Shown: positions 17,101-23,801 of the stretch, one piece after another | How the letters are laid out: each line of letters begins with the position of its first letter | How positions within the stretch are numbered: the first letter of the stretch is position 1 | Assembly (NCBI GenBank): GCA_046160865.1 | Contig: JBJXHG010000149.1 | Span: forward strand, 1-26,316 | Direction of reading: 5' to 3' | Length of the DNA: 26,316 nucleotides | DNA from: JBJXHG01 sp046160865 | GTDB taxonomy: Bacteria; Planctomycetota; UBA1135; GCA-002686595 | Made by a program: the position numbers and the translations under genes | Notes under the pieces: generated by a model | What the model was told of the DNA's origin: nothing | Seen by the model: only the letters and a program-made list of their open reading frames with translations | Database searches by the model: none

Positions 17101-19464
17101 ACCGTGACGAAAGTGAACTGCACGGGCGCGACATGCACGCAGTGTGTGCTCGAGTACAGTCCCGGTGCCTTCGTTGGCAACACCACGTTCACTTACGCCT
17201 TCCTGAACAGCTTCGGGTGTCCGGCGCAGGCAACGGTGAACGTGACGGTGCGGCCAAACCCGAACACGGGACCGGATTCGCTCACGACGTGCGCGGGGCA
17301 GGCCAAGCAACTCGACGTGTTGGCGAACGACACGCCCGGCGCGGGCGCGTCGTTCAATTGCAACTCGCTCACCGTGACCGGTCCGCCTGCGGGTCAAGGC
17401 ACGGTAACGAAGGTCAATTGCACGGGACCGACCTGCACGCAGTGCGTGTTGGAGTACAACCCGGGCGCCTTCGTCGGCAACACCAGCTTCTCGTACACGG
17501 TGCAGAACAGCTTCGGCTGCGCTTCGCTGCCGAGAGCCGTTGCCGTGACCGTGAAGCCGCCGCCGAACGCGGCTGACGACAGCGGGCTGCTGACGTGCCG
17601 CAACACTCCGATCACGATCGACGTGCTTGCCAACGACGTTCCCGCGGACGGCCGCTTCCTCGTGTGCAATACGCTCGCGATCTTGAGCGGCCCTACGAAC
17701 AACGCCGGAACGGCGGTCCCGACGGCTTGCACCGGGACGGCTCAATCGTGCATCAACACGTGCCGCGTGGTGTTCACGCCGAATCCGTCGTTCTTGGGCA
17801 CGACCTCATTCGTGTACGAGATCACCGACAACAACGGCTGCAAGGACACCGCGACTGTCAACCTGCGCGTCTGCGCGCCGACGACGGTCAACGACAACGC
17901 GGAACTGTGCGAAGGCGATACCGTCGACATCAACGTACTCGGGAACGACACGACCGCCCAGGGCTGTGGTGTGCTGAGCTGCGCTTCCATCGTGATCGTC
18001 AACGCACCCGATCACGGCACCGCGGTGCTCACGGGCTGTGTGGGCACGGCGCCGTGCACGGGCTGTCGCGTCAGGTACACCTACACGGACAACGCGTTCT
18101 TCAGTTCGGACTCGTTCACCTATACGGTCAGGGACCAGAACGGCTGCATCTCCAACACAGCGACAGTCACGATCGCAGTGAAGCCGAAGCCGGAGGTCGT
18201 CGACTGCTCCTTCACGAAAGATCCGAACAGCGACGCGCCGATCCAAATCCCGTTCCTCACTTGCGGTGAGCCCGACGCGGACCCCGGCCAAGGTTGCACG
18301 TTCGCGTGCAATTCGGTCGTGCTGACCTCGCAGCCGACTCAGGGGCAAGTGACGATCAATCCCAATTGCACATTCACGTTCACGCCGAGCCCGACATTCG
18401 ACGGCGAGGATTTCTTCTGTTACCGCATCTTCAACAGCTGCGGTTGCTTCGACGAAGGCTGCATCCGCATCGTCGAGCCGGACCCCACGTGCATCGAGCG
18501 CAACCGCCGCATCTGTGGCAGCTTGCTCCTCTATCCGGAGTACTCGAACCGTCCCGGCGAGATGACGATCTACACGATCACGGATGCGTGCTGTGACTTT
18601 GGTCAGAGCACGTGGGTCGAGTTCATCTTCATCCGCGAGAACACGTGCCTCGAGGAGAACCGCACATTCTTCCTCACGCCGTGCGACACGCTGACGATGC
18701 TCACGAGCGCTGCCGTGCCGAACAAGGAACGCGGTTACGCCTACGCGTACGCGAAGGTATCGCAGAACGTCGGGTCGGCGCCGAAAGTGTTCAACCACCT
18801 GGTCGGCAACCTGCTCTTCTTCAGCGGTTGGGAGACGTTGAACTACGGGATGAACGCGGTCTCGTTCCGCGGCATCGGTCCCGAGGGTTCGCTCACCGAC
18901 AAGGACCAGGACGGCGTGCTCGATCTCGACGGCCTGGAGTACGAGGAAGCGCCGGATGAGTTGCTCATTCCGCGTTTCCTGGGTCAGGACTCGGGCGCCA
19001 TCGGCATGAAGAGCCGGCTGATCCTGGTCGCGATGTCGGGTGGAACCGCGTTCAACTTCAACGGCGGCACGGAGGTGCTGTTCAACATCTACGACGACAA
19101 CGAGAACGCGAACTCCGCCACCTACAAGTTCTATTGCTGGAAGAAGCCGCTGCTCACAGACATCAGCGGCGCGTTCTTGAACAGCTTCCTCGCTTCGCCG
19201 ATCGATGACCCCGACGAGCCCGCTGGGTGGCCAGCGCGCGAGGCCGGCTGGTTCCGCTTGAACGGTCGCCAAGCGCACTCACCGCAAGAAACGATCGACG
19301 ACCCGGCCGTGTACGCCGTGCTCGTCGAGCACTGGACGTACGGCTGGGCGGCGGACCTGCCGTTCGAGTACTGCTCGCAGCAGAATGCCGACCTGCTTCC
19401 GAACAACTTGCTCGGCGACCCGCGCCCCGGTTTCCCGGCCGGAATCTTGGGTGACGATCAGTAG
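14119..19464 (+). CDS. Giant secreted Cys-rich repeat exoprotein, twelve Ig/cadherin-like units (paralogue 3 of 3)
   Basis: A 1781-residue protein. ATG at 14119 shares its start context with paralogue 1 and gives a clean signal peptide (MTNMENAWLRIGFALLAILG..., cleavage near TAVAQ). About 32-245 is a choice-of-anchor E-like domain. From residue 247 come nine highly similar 100-residue units, then three more divergent units (about 1148-1455) that match units 2-4 of paralogue 1. C1458 begins the shared ~324-residue C-terminal domain: 'CIERNRRICGSLLLYPEYS', 'DKDQDGVLDLDG', and the end 'GFPAGILGDDQ'. Each of the nine units has the pattern 'TC..., VLxNDxxG, FNCNSL, GPxAGQGTVTK, NCTGATCTQC, FxNSFGC', i.e. 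six conserved cysteines. A long rod-like, disulfide-stapled exoprotein is inferred; its partners and role are unknown. Confidence 0.87.
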   Translation: MTNMENAWLRIGFALLAILGWARTAVAQVACPAGACNGCALTQTFSCELPFEVPAAGLRTCELPSFDTNLGTLVGVSLSGTVKFRDRRFQFENLDPNAGCPGSTSPTAWTLTAAGAIFDPSNPSPGTPFCQVQVTCDDIIPPLPVFDGTIDFGLTAGTRCKTATCIAGSGFTQNCEAVPDQACSTVCITSAAGLNTYKSTTTGPTVTFQFDDVAAQAQESLCGKIITAFRVRVGYTVQLTYVYCNSPVANPDSLRTCAGIPQQIDVLANDNPGVNGATFNCASLTVNGPPAGQGTVTKVNCSGATCTQCVLSYNPGAFIGNTSFSYTVQNSLGCPSTTTVSVLVAPNPTANPDSLTVCAGATGTVNVLSNDLPGTGASFNCSSLQVTGPPAGQGSVTKLNCTGDTCTECVLQYNPGAFIGNTSFTYSYTNSVGCSAQSTVNVTVNPNPTALNDTLAVCAGANGTVNVLANDSAGAGATFNCNSLTVNGPPAGQGTVTKLNCTGATCTQCVLQYAPGAFVGGTSFTYSFLNSFGCPASATVNVTVNPNPTALNDTLTTCGSVAAQINLLANDSAGAGATFNCNSLTLTGPAAGQGTVTKINCTGATCTQCVVEYSPGAFVGNTSFTYSFLNSFGCPGQATVNVTVNPNPTAVNDALTLCAGATAQLNVLANDSAGAGATFNCNSLTVTGPAAGQGTVTKLNCTGATCTQCVLQYVPGTFVGNTSFTYSFLNSFGCPAQATVNVTVNPNPTAVNDTLTTCGGVTAQINVLANDSAGAGATFNCNSLTVTGPAAGQGTVTKLNCTGATCTQCVLQYVPGTFVGNTSFTYSFLNSFGCPAQATVSVTVNPNPTAVNDALAACAGVTSQINVLANDSPGAGATFNCNSLTVTGPVAGQGTVTKLSCSGATCTQCVLEYNPGAFVGNTSFTYSFLNSFGCTAQATVNVTINPNPTAVNDALTTCAGVSAQVNVLANDSAGAGATFNCNSLTVTGPAAGQGTVTKVNCTGATCTQCVLEYSPGAFVGNTTFTYAFLNSFGCPAQATVNVTVRPNPNTGPDSLTTCAGQAKQLDVLANDTPGAGASFNCNSLTVTGPPAGQGTVTKVNCTGPTCTQCVLEYNPGAFVGNTSFSYTVQNSFGCASLPRAVAVTVKPPPNAADDSGLLTCRNTPITIDVLANDVPADGRFLVCNTLAILSGPTNNAGTAVPTACTGTAQSCINTCRVVFTPNPSFLGTTSFVYEITDNNGCKDTATVNLRVCAPTTVNDNAELCEGDTVDINVLGNDTTAQGCGVLSCASIVIVNAPDHGTAVLTGCVGTAPCTGCRVRYTYTDNAFFSSDSFTYTVRDQNGCISNTATVTIAVKPKPEVVDCSFTKDPNSDAPIQIPFLTCGEPDADPGQGCTFACNSVVLTSQPTQGQVTINPNCTFTFTPSPTFDGEDFFCYRIFNSCGCFDEGCIRIVEPDPTCIERNRRICGSLLLYPEYSNRPGEMTIYTITDACCDFGQSTWVEFIFIRENTCLEENRTFFLTPCDTLTMLTSAAVPNKERGYAYAYAKVSQNVGSAPKVFNHLVGNLLFFSGWETLNYGMNAVSFRGIGPEGSLTDKDQDGVLDLDGLEYEEAPDELLIPRFLGQDSGAIGMKSRLILVAMSGGTAFNFNGGTEVLFNIYDDNENANSATYKFYCWKKPLLTDISGAFLNSFLASPIDDPDEPAGWPAREAGWFRLNGRQAHSPQETIDDPAVYAVLVEHWTYGWAADLPFEYCSQQNADLLPNNLLGDPRPGFPAGILGDDQ
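14857..17559 (+). repeat. Nine-unit in-frame tandem repeat, 300-base period
   Basis: Unit starts fall at 14857, 15157, 15457, 15757, 16057, 16357, 16657, 16957 and 17257. The first eight units are exactly 300 bases and the ninth is 303. There are no indels between units 1 and 8. Units 5 and 6 are the closest pair: in 16241-16331 against 16541-16631 I count two differences. Outer units 1, 2 and 9 are most diverged, as expected for internal amplification by unequal crossing-over or gene conversion. Confidence 0.93.
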
Positions 19465-19489
19465 TCGACGCAGCAGCTGTTCGACAAGC

Positions 19490-19524
19490 ACGCGAGCCCG
19501 GTCGTCGAACGACTGGGCTCGCGT
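19490..19524 (+). terminator. Hairpin terminator after paralogue 3
   Basis: 19490-19505 pairs with 19509-19524 over 16 pairs, including one G-T wobble, around a 3-base loop. It starts 26 bases after the stop and is followed by CGTTTCC. Likely the terminator of the giant gene. Confidence 0.7.
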
Positions 19525-19531
19525 CGTTTCC

Positions 19532-19556
19532 GATCCCGCGCGTCACGCGCGGGATC
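19532..19556 (-). terminator. Second hairpin between convergent genes
   Basis: GATCCCGCGCG (19532-19542) and its perfect complement (19546-19556) flank a 3-base loop. It lies 4 bases beyond the stop of the minus-strand gene ending at 19561, so it probably serves that gene. No T-tract is visible. Together with 19490-19524 it forms a compact two-hairpin convergent terminator. Confidence 0.55.
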
Positions 19557-19560
19557 GAAG

Positions 19561-21150
19561 CTACGGGACGACGGTCATCTGGACCCAGTCCGTCGACAGT
19601 CGGCGCGGCAACGTACTGAAGCCTTGGAAGTAGTACGTCGTGCCCGGAGTCGTCGGGACGTTGACCACGCTCGCGAGCGTGCCGTTGCCGCTCGCGACGC
19701 CCGAGTGCACGGCCTGCATGGTCGCACGTTGGAGATAGAGCGTGCCAACGCCGGGGAAGATCTGCGGAGCGGCGGCCGCTGCCGGCGCGCGCAGGAGCAA
19801 CGCCGGCGTGCCCGGCGTGATGTAGTGCGTCACGCTCACGGTGCCACCCGCATGCGGAATGCCGGTCAGCGTCAGGTCACTCTGCGGCAGCGTCGGCGCT
19901 TGCAGGTCGAATAGATCGATGCGTCCGCCGCCGGTACCCACGATGTTGTGCGTCGCCTTACTCGCGACGGCCAGACGCCGACCATCCGCCGAGATGTCGA
20001 GGTCGTTGACCGAACCCGGCAGATCGTGCGCCAGCACGCGCTCGTACGTCGATCCGCCGAACGAGTAGGCGAGTACCTCCGGGGCCTGGCCAGCTTGGTC
20101 GCCGGTGAGACCGACACCGAGGTGCGAGCCGTCGCTCGAGAGAACCACGTCGCTGGCAACATTGTGATAACCGCCCGCGCCCGTCACGACGTCGTCGAGG
20201 AGCAGTGCGTGCTGTGCGTTCGCGAGATCGACGACGCGCACGCGCACGGTCAGAAAGTTCTCGAGCGATGCGAACGCCATCGCGAGCTTGCTGCCATCGT
20301 TGGAAATCGCCATCCGTCCGCACTGATGCAGCGACGGAGCTTCGTGCGTGAAATCGAGCGTGAACGAGGTGCCCTGACGACGCCAGACTTCGACGCGGCG
20401 GTCCGGCAAGCTCTTCGCGAAAACCGCGCCGTCGCCGGACAGTGCGTGGCCGGGGCCGATCCCGCCCCAGTTCGTGCCCGTGTACGCGGTCGTACCCGCG
20501 CGTGCGTCGAATACGACGGTCCGCAGCTGCGCGACGACGAGCAACGTGTTGCCGTCGCTCGAAAGCACCGCGGCGCGCGGTTCGCCGGCGGTCTCCACCG
20601 CCGTGTAGGAGCGCGGCTGGCTCGAGGTCGAGTCGAACACCGCGACGTTCGTCTTCTGCGTCGACCAATCGAACACCCAACCGACGATCGTGCGACCGTC
20701 GCGCGACACGTGCACGCCGTTCGAACCCGAGTTCACCGTGAACGGAAAGGTGTACGTCCATTGCGGCGCGGACGCCGCCGACGAGTACTTGCTCAGTACC
20801 GGCGTCTTCGGCGCGGTGCTCGAGCTTTGCGCGAAGTGCATCTCGACGTACACGCTGGCGTCCTTCGCCGAGTCGACGCGCGCGCTCGAGGACATGTACG
20901 GTCCGCTGCCCGTCCACACCGGAGTGGGAGGATTCTGGTCGTTCGTGGAGAGCATGCGCGGCGCGCCTCCCCAGCCGTCCAGATTCGTGAAGACGTTGCT
21001 TCCTTGATCTCCGACTGTCACGACGCGCGGAACCCACGACTCCTGACCGGAGGCGTAGGTCCACACCAAGCTCGCGCCCGATGTCTGCGCCGCGGCCGGA
21101 GCGCCAAAGACCGCAGTGATCGCGGCGATCACCCCAAACGACTGCCACAT
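19561..21150 (-). CDS. Secreted beta-propeller-like protein
   Basis: A 529-residue protein. ATG at 21150 is chosen because it gives a compact signal peptide (MWQSFGVIAAITAVFGAPAAAQTSG); the open frame extends further upstream into low-complexity, Arg-rich translation typical of non-coding GC-rich DNA. About 25-420 shows WD40/YVTN-like blades: 'VHVSRDGRTIVGWV', 'AVLSSDGNTLLVVA', 'MAISNDGSKLAMAF', 'VVLSSDGSHLGVGL' and 'LDISADGRRLAVAS', i.e. five 'S-x-D-G-x-x-L' turns at regular spacing. The last ~90 residues form a separate beta-rich domain ending 'TTYYFQGFSTLPRRLSTDW', which I recall from planctomycete exoproteins. Probably extracellular; ligand unknown. It converges on the exoprotein array and is not co-transcribed with it. 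Confidence 0.8.
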   Translation of the reverse strand: MWQSFGVIAAITAVFGAPAAAQTSGASLVWTYASGQESWVPRVVTVGDQGSNVFTNLDGWGGAPRMLSTNDQNPPTPVWTGSGPYMSSSARVDSAKDASVYVEMHFAQSSSTAPKTPVLSKYSSAASAPQWTYTFPFTVNSGSNGVHVSRDGRTIVGWVFDWSTQKTNVAVFDSTSSQPRSYTAVETAGEPRAAVLSSDGNTLLVVAQLRTVVFDARAGTTAYTGTNWGGIGPGHALSGDGAVFAKSLPDRRVEVWRRQGTSFTLDFTHEAPSLHQCGRMAISNDGSKLAMAFASLENFLTVRVRVVDLANAQHALLLDDVVTGAGGYHNVASDVVLSSDGSHLGVGLTGDQAGQAPEVLAYSFGGSTYERVLAHDLPGSVNDLDISADGRRLAVASKATHNIVGTGGGRIDLFDLQAPTLPQSDLTLTGIPHAGGTVSVTHYITPGTPALLLRAPAAAAAPQIFPGVGTLYLQRATMQAVHSGVASGNGTLASVVNVPTTPGTTYYFQGFSTLPRRLSTDWVQMTVVP

Positions 21151-21503
21151 CGACGCTGCCTTGATCTTCAAAGTTCTCTTCCCCAGTTGTGTGCCGGCCG
21201 GCCTGCCTGCCCGCGCTGCGGAGGGCCCTGTCCCTCGTGGCTGCGCGGTCGACCGGGCGACGGCTCGTACCCGGTCGGCTGGTATCCGGGGCTCCTCTCG
21301 GCCGCCACCGTCCGCCTCGATTAGCAATTTCCTAGTTTTCGCATTCGGCCGGGAAGCGCACCGACGCGGCGACCTTGGGCGGAGTCGGGCGAACGCGGAA
21401 CGCCGAAGCGGGGAGGAAACTGGCCGCGCACGCATGCGCCGGCGGGGAATGGCTGCGCGCGCGGAGCGCGCGACGTGGGGACGTACTGCGCCGGGGAAGG
21501 CGC
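21151..21503. other. Intergenic region upstream of the propeller gene
   Basis: I find no convincing gene in these 353 bases. An AT-rich island at about 21322-21345 (GCAATTTCCTAGTTTTCG) stands out in GC-rich DNA and probably holds the promoter of the minus-strand propeller gene, but I cannot place -35 and -10 boxes securely. GCGCC/GGCGC pairing near 21488-21502 is a weak terminator candidate for the small gene ending at 21504. Confidence 0.35.
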
Positions 21504-21728
21504 TCAGCGAGCGCGCGAGTAGCCGAGCGTCTTCAAGATCTCGAGCACTTCGCTCCAACTCGGGAACGGCCGCCGGTTGGCGCGCTTGTACTCGTCGATC
21601 GCGGTGATGAACTCCAGCACCTCCGGCGACATCTCATCGGGGCGGGGCGACGGGTTGCGTTGCGGCTCACTGGGCTCGAAACGCGGCGTTGCGGTGGGGA
21701 CTTCGGACTTCTTGCGGGTCTTGGCCAT
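21504..21728 (-). CDS. Small conserved-looking protein, 74 residues
   Basis: The ATG at 21728 starts MAKTRKKSEVPTATPRF. Residues 1-35 are basic and Pro-rich, probably disordered. Residues 35-74 form a compact amphipathic segment, 'PEVLEFITAIDEYKRANRRP' followed by 'FPSWSEVLEILKTLGYSRAR'. I associate this C-terminal pattern, from memory, with a small protein widespread in Planctomycetes, of unknown function. The regular hydrophobic spacing suggests two or three helices, compatible with a small nucleic-acid- or protein-binding module, which is inference. An in-frame upstream extension exists but is low-complexity and lacks support. Confidence 0.7.
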   Translation of the reverse strand: MAKTRKKSEVPTATPRFEPSEPQRNPSPRPDEMSPEVLEFITAIDEYKRANRRPFPSWSEVLEILKTLGYSRAR

Positions 21729-22190
21729 GGAGTCGTTCTCGGTGCTTGCAATGGACCGTGCACCCCGGCGATCGTGCGCGGAACGTGCGTGGGCCAGCCA
21801 TCGGTCGGCCGCCTGGCGCTTCTTGACGCAAACCCTCGATCTGGTCCAGAACACACGGCTCTCATGGGCTGGTACGCGAGATCGCAATTCGCGTGAACGC
21901 TGTGCACGCCAACCGCGAGCCGGTGCGCTGCCGTTCCTGCACGGAGCCTGCGGCCTCGGGCGAATTCGCCACGCGGATTCCGGCACCTCGCAACGGGCGC
22001 CTCGACGACGAGTTCTGCGAAACAGCCGTTGGCCGTCGAACGGGCTCCGCCCCGAGGTCGCGTCAGCGCGTGCAGCGCGGGGCGTTGGATCGGAATCGAC
22101 TGCGTCCGATCTCGACCGTCCCCGCGCTTCGTCGCCGGTCCGACCACGCCGCTACGCGAGCGGTGACCCAGCCTCAGCAGGACGTGCGGG
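21729..22190. other. Intergenic region between mtnA and the small gene
   Basis: These 462 bases contain several overlapping open frames, none with convincing composition, start signal or recognisable motif. The palindrome CGGGCTAGCCCG (22187-22198) overlaps the mtnA stop codon and may be part of a weak terminator. I see no tRNA-like cloverleaf and no clear promoter. Confidence 0.4.
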
Positions 22191-23276
22191 CTAGCCCGAT
22201 GGGCCGACCGGCATCCGTCCCGCGGACCGCAGGAGCGCTTCCACGCGCTCGCGATCGGGCTGACGCACGATGCCGGCCTCCGTCACGATCGCCGTGACCC
22301 AGCGCGCGGGCGTGACGTCGAATGCCGGGTTGTACACGCGCACGCCTTCCGGTGCCGTGCGCCGCCCGAAGCCGTGCGTGATCTCTTCGGCCGCGCGCTC
22401 CTCGATGGGGATGTCCTCGCCGCGCGCTGTTTTCGGATCGAATGTCGAGAGCGGGGCGACCACGTAGAACGGAACGCCATGTTCGGCTGCGAGCACCGCG
22501 ACGCCGTACGTCCCGATCTTGTTGCAGACGTCGCCGTTGAGCGCGATGCGGTCGGCACCGACGAACACCGCGTCGATCTTGCCTTCGAACATCACGCGCG
22601 CCGCCATGTTGTCGGTGATGAGCGTCACGTCGACGCCGGCTTCCGCAAGCTCCCACGCGGTGAGTCGCGCGCCCTGCAGCAAGGGACGCGTCTCGTCGGC
22701 GAAGACCGCGACGCGCTTTCCGCTCGCGAGCGCGGCATAGATCGGTGCGAGTGCGGTGCCGATGCCGGCCGTCGCGAGCGCGCCCGCATTGCAGTGCGTG
22801 AGCACCGTCCATCCGTCTTCGATCAGCTCCGCGCCGATCCGCCCGAGCGCAGCGCACACCTCGCGATCTTCCGCGCGCACGGCGTGTGCTTCTTCGAACA
22901 ACCCGGCGACGATCGCTCGACCGCGCAAGCCGCGCGCCTGATCGGCCTCCGCACGCGCGACCATGCGCGACAGCGCCCAGAACAAGTTGACCGCCGTCGG
23001 TCGCGCGCTGCCTAGAACCGCGGCCGTCTCGCGTGTCACACCGAGGACGGTTTCGGGCTCATCCGTGTCGAGGTGCTGGACGCCGAGCAGCACACCGAAC
23101 GCCGCGGCAACGCCGATCGCGGGCGCGCCGCGCACCGCGAGCCGATAGATCGCGTCGCGCATCGCCTCGACCGTGCGGACGTCGAGCATCACCTTCTGCT
23201 CCGGGAGGAGCGTCTGCTCGATCATCCGTACGAAGCCTGGATGCCCGCCTTCCCAGCGCAGCGTTTCGAAGTTCAT
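22191..23276 (-). CDS. mtnA: S-methyl-5-thioribose-1-phosphate isomerase
   Basis: A 361-residue enzyme of the methionine salvage pathway, converting methylthioribose-1-phosphate to methylthioribulose-1-phosphate in the cytoplasm. The eIF2B-alpha-like fold is evident. 'RLAVRGAPAIGVAAAFG' lies near residue 50. The catalytic cysteine is C162 in LTHCNAG and the catalytic aspartate is D242 in VGADRIALNGDVCNKIGTY, matching the known Cys/Asp pair of the family. ATG at 23276 is preferred over an in-frame GTG three codons upstream. It lies 24 bases downstream of purE, so it is probably the third gene of the purC-purE-mtnA operon. No other methionine salvage gene is in the window. An aIF2B-like ribose-phosphate isomerase is less likely, given length and motifs. 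Confidence 0.94.
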   Translation of the reverse strand: MNFETLRWEGGHPGFVRMIEQTLLPEQKVMLDVRTVEAMRDAIYRLAVRGAPAIGVAAAFGVLLGVQHLDTDEPETVLGVTRETAAVLGSARPTAVNLFWALSRMVARAEADQARGLRGRAIVAGLFEEAHAVRAEDREVCAALGRIGAELIEDGWTVLTHCNAGALATAGIGTALAPIYAALASGKRVAVFADETRPLLQGARLTAWELAEAGVDVTLITDNMAARVMFEGKIDAVFVGADRIALNGDVCNKIGTYGVAVLAAEHGVPFYVVAPLSTFDPKTARGEDIPIEERAAEEITHGFGRRTAPEGVRVYNPAFDVTPARWVTAIVTEAGIVRQPDRERVEALLRSAGRMPVGPSG

Positions 23277-23300
23277 GCGAAGCACGTGCGCGCGCGCCGT

Positions 23301-23801
23301 TCAGGCCTTCTTGAACTTGGCTTGGACGGCCGCGTCTTTCTGGAGCACGCGATCGCGCTGCAAAGTGCGGAAGCGCGCGAGTCGCTCGGCGAGCGCGGGT
23401 TCCTCGATCGCGAGGATTCGCGCCGCGAGGAGCGCCGCGTTCACCGGGCCACCCGCGCCGACGCCGACGGTCGCGACCGGCACGCCGCCCGGCATCTGCA
23501 CCGTTGCGAGCAGCGCGTCGAGGCCGCCCAGCGGCGGATTGTCGAGCGGAATGCCGATCACGGGCAGATCGGTGTGCGCCGACACGACGCCCGCGAGGTG
23601 CGCCGCGCCACCGGCAGCGCACAAGAACACGCGCACGCCGCGCCCGCGCGCCTTCTCGACGAACTCGATCACTTGTGCGGGCGTGCGATGCGCCGACAGC
23701 ACGCGCACCTCGTACTCGATCGCGAGCTCGGCGAGCTGCGCGATCGCCGGCTCGAGGCGCGGCAAGTCGGAATCCGACCCCATCAAGATCGCGACCTTCA
23801 T
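23301..23801 (-). CDS. purE: N5-carboxyaminoimidazole ribonucleotide mutase
   Basis: A 166-residue class I PurE, which converts N5-CAIR to CAIR in de novo purine synthesis. The start at 23801 gives 'MKVAILMGSDSDLP' with the phosphate-binding SDSD, then 'VLSAHRTP' with the active-site histidine, 'AAGGAAHLAGVVSAHTDLPVIGIPL', and 'LLATVQMPGGVPVATVGVG'. The TVQMPGG motif fits N5-CAIR mutase rather than the metazoan-type carboxylase. The ATG overlaps the purC TGA by 4 bases (ATGA), implying translational coupling. The N5-CAIR synthetase purK is not in this window. The C-terminus is a short basic tail (QAKFKKA). Confidence 0.96.
   Translation of the reverse strand: MKVAILMGSDSDLPRLEPAIAQLAELAIEYEVRVLSAHRTPAQVIEFVEKARGRGVRVFLCAAGGAAHLAGVVSAHTDLPVIGIPLDNPPLGGLDALLATVQMPGGVPVATVGVGAGGPVNAALLAARILAIEEPALAERLARFRTLQRDRVLQKDAAVQAKFKKA

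Noticed and set aside
14857..17559. Regularly spaced repeats considered as a CRISPR array
   Set aside because: The period is 300 bases, whole units are repeated in frame within one protein, and there are no short repeat plus unique spacer patterns or cas genes.
21893..22297. Plus-strand frame of 134 codons upstream and antisense to the mtnA end
   Set aside because: Runs into the mtnA coding region on the other strand; no ribosome site or recognisable domain, composition like neighbouring non-coding frames.
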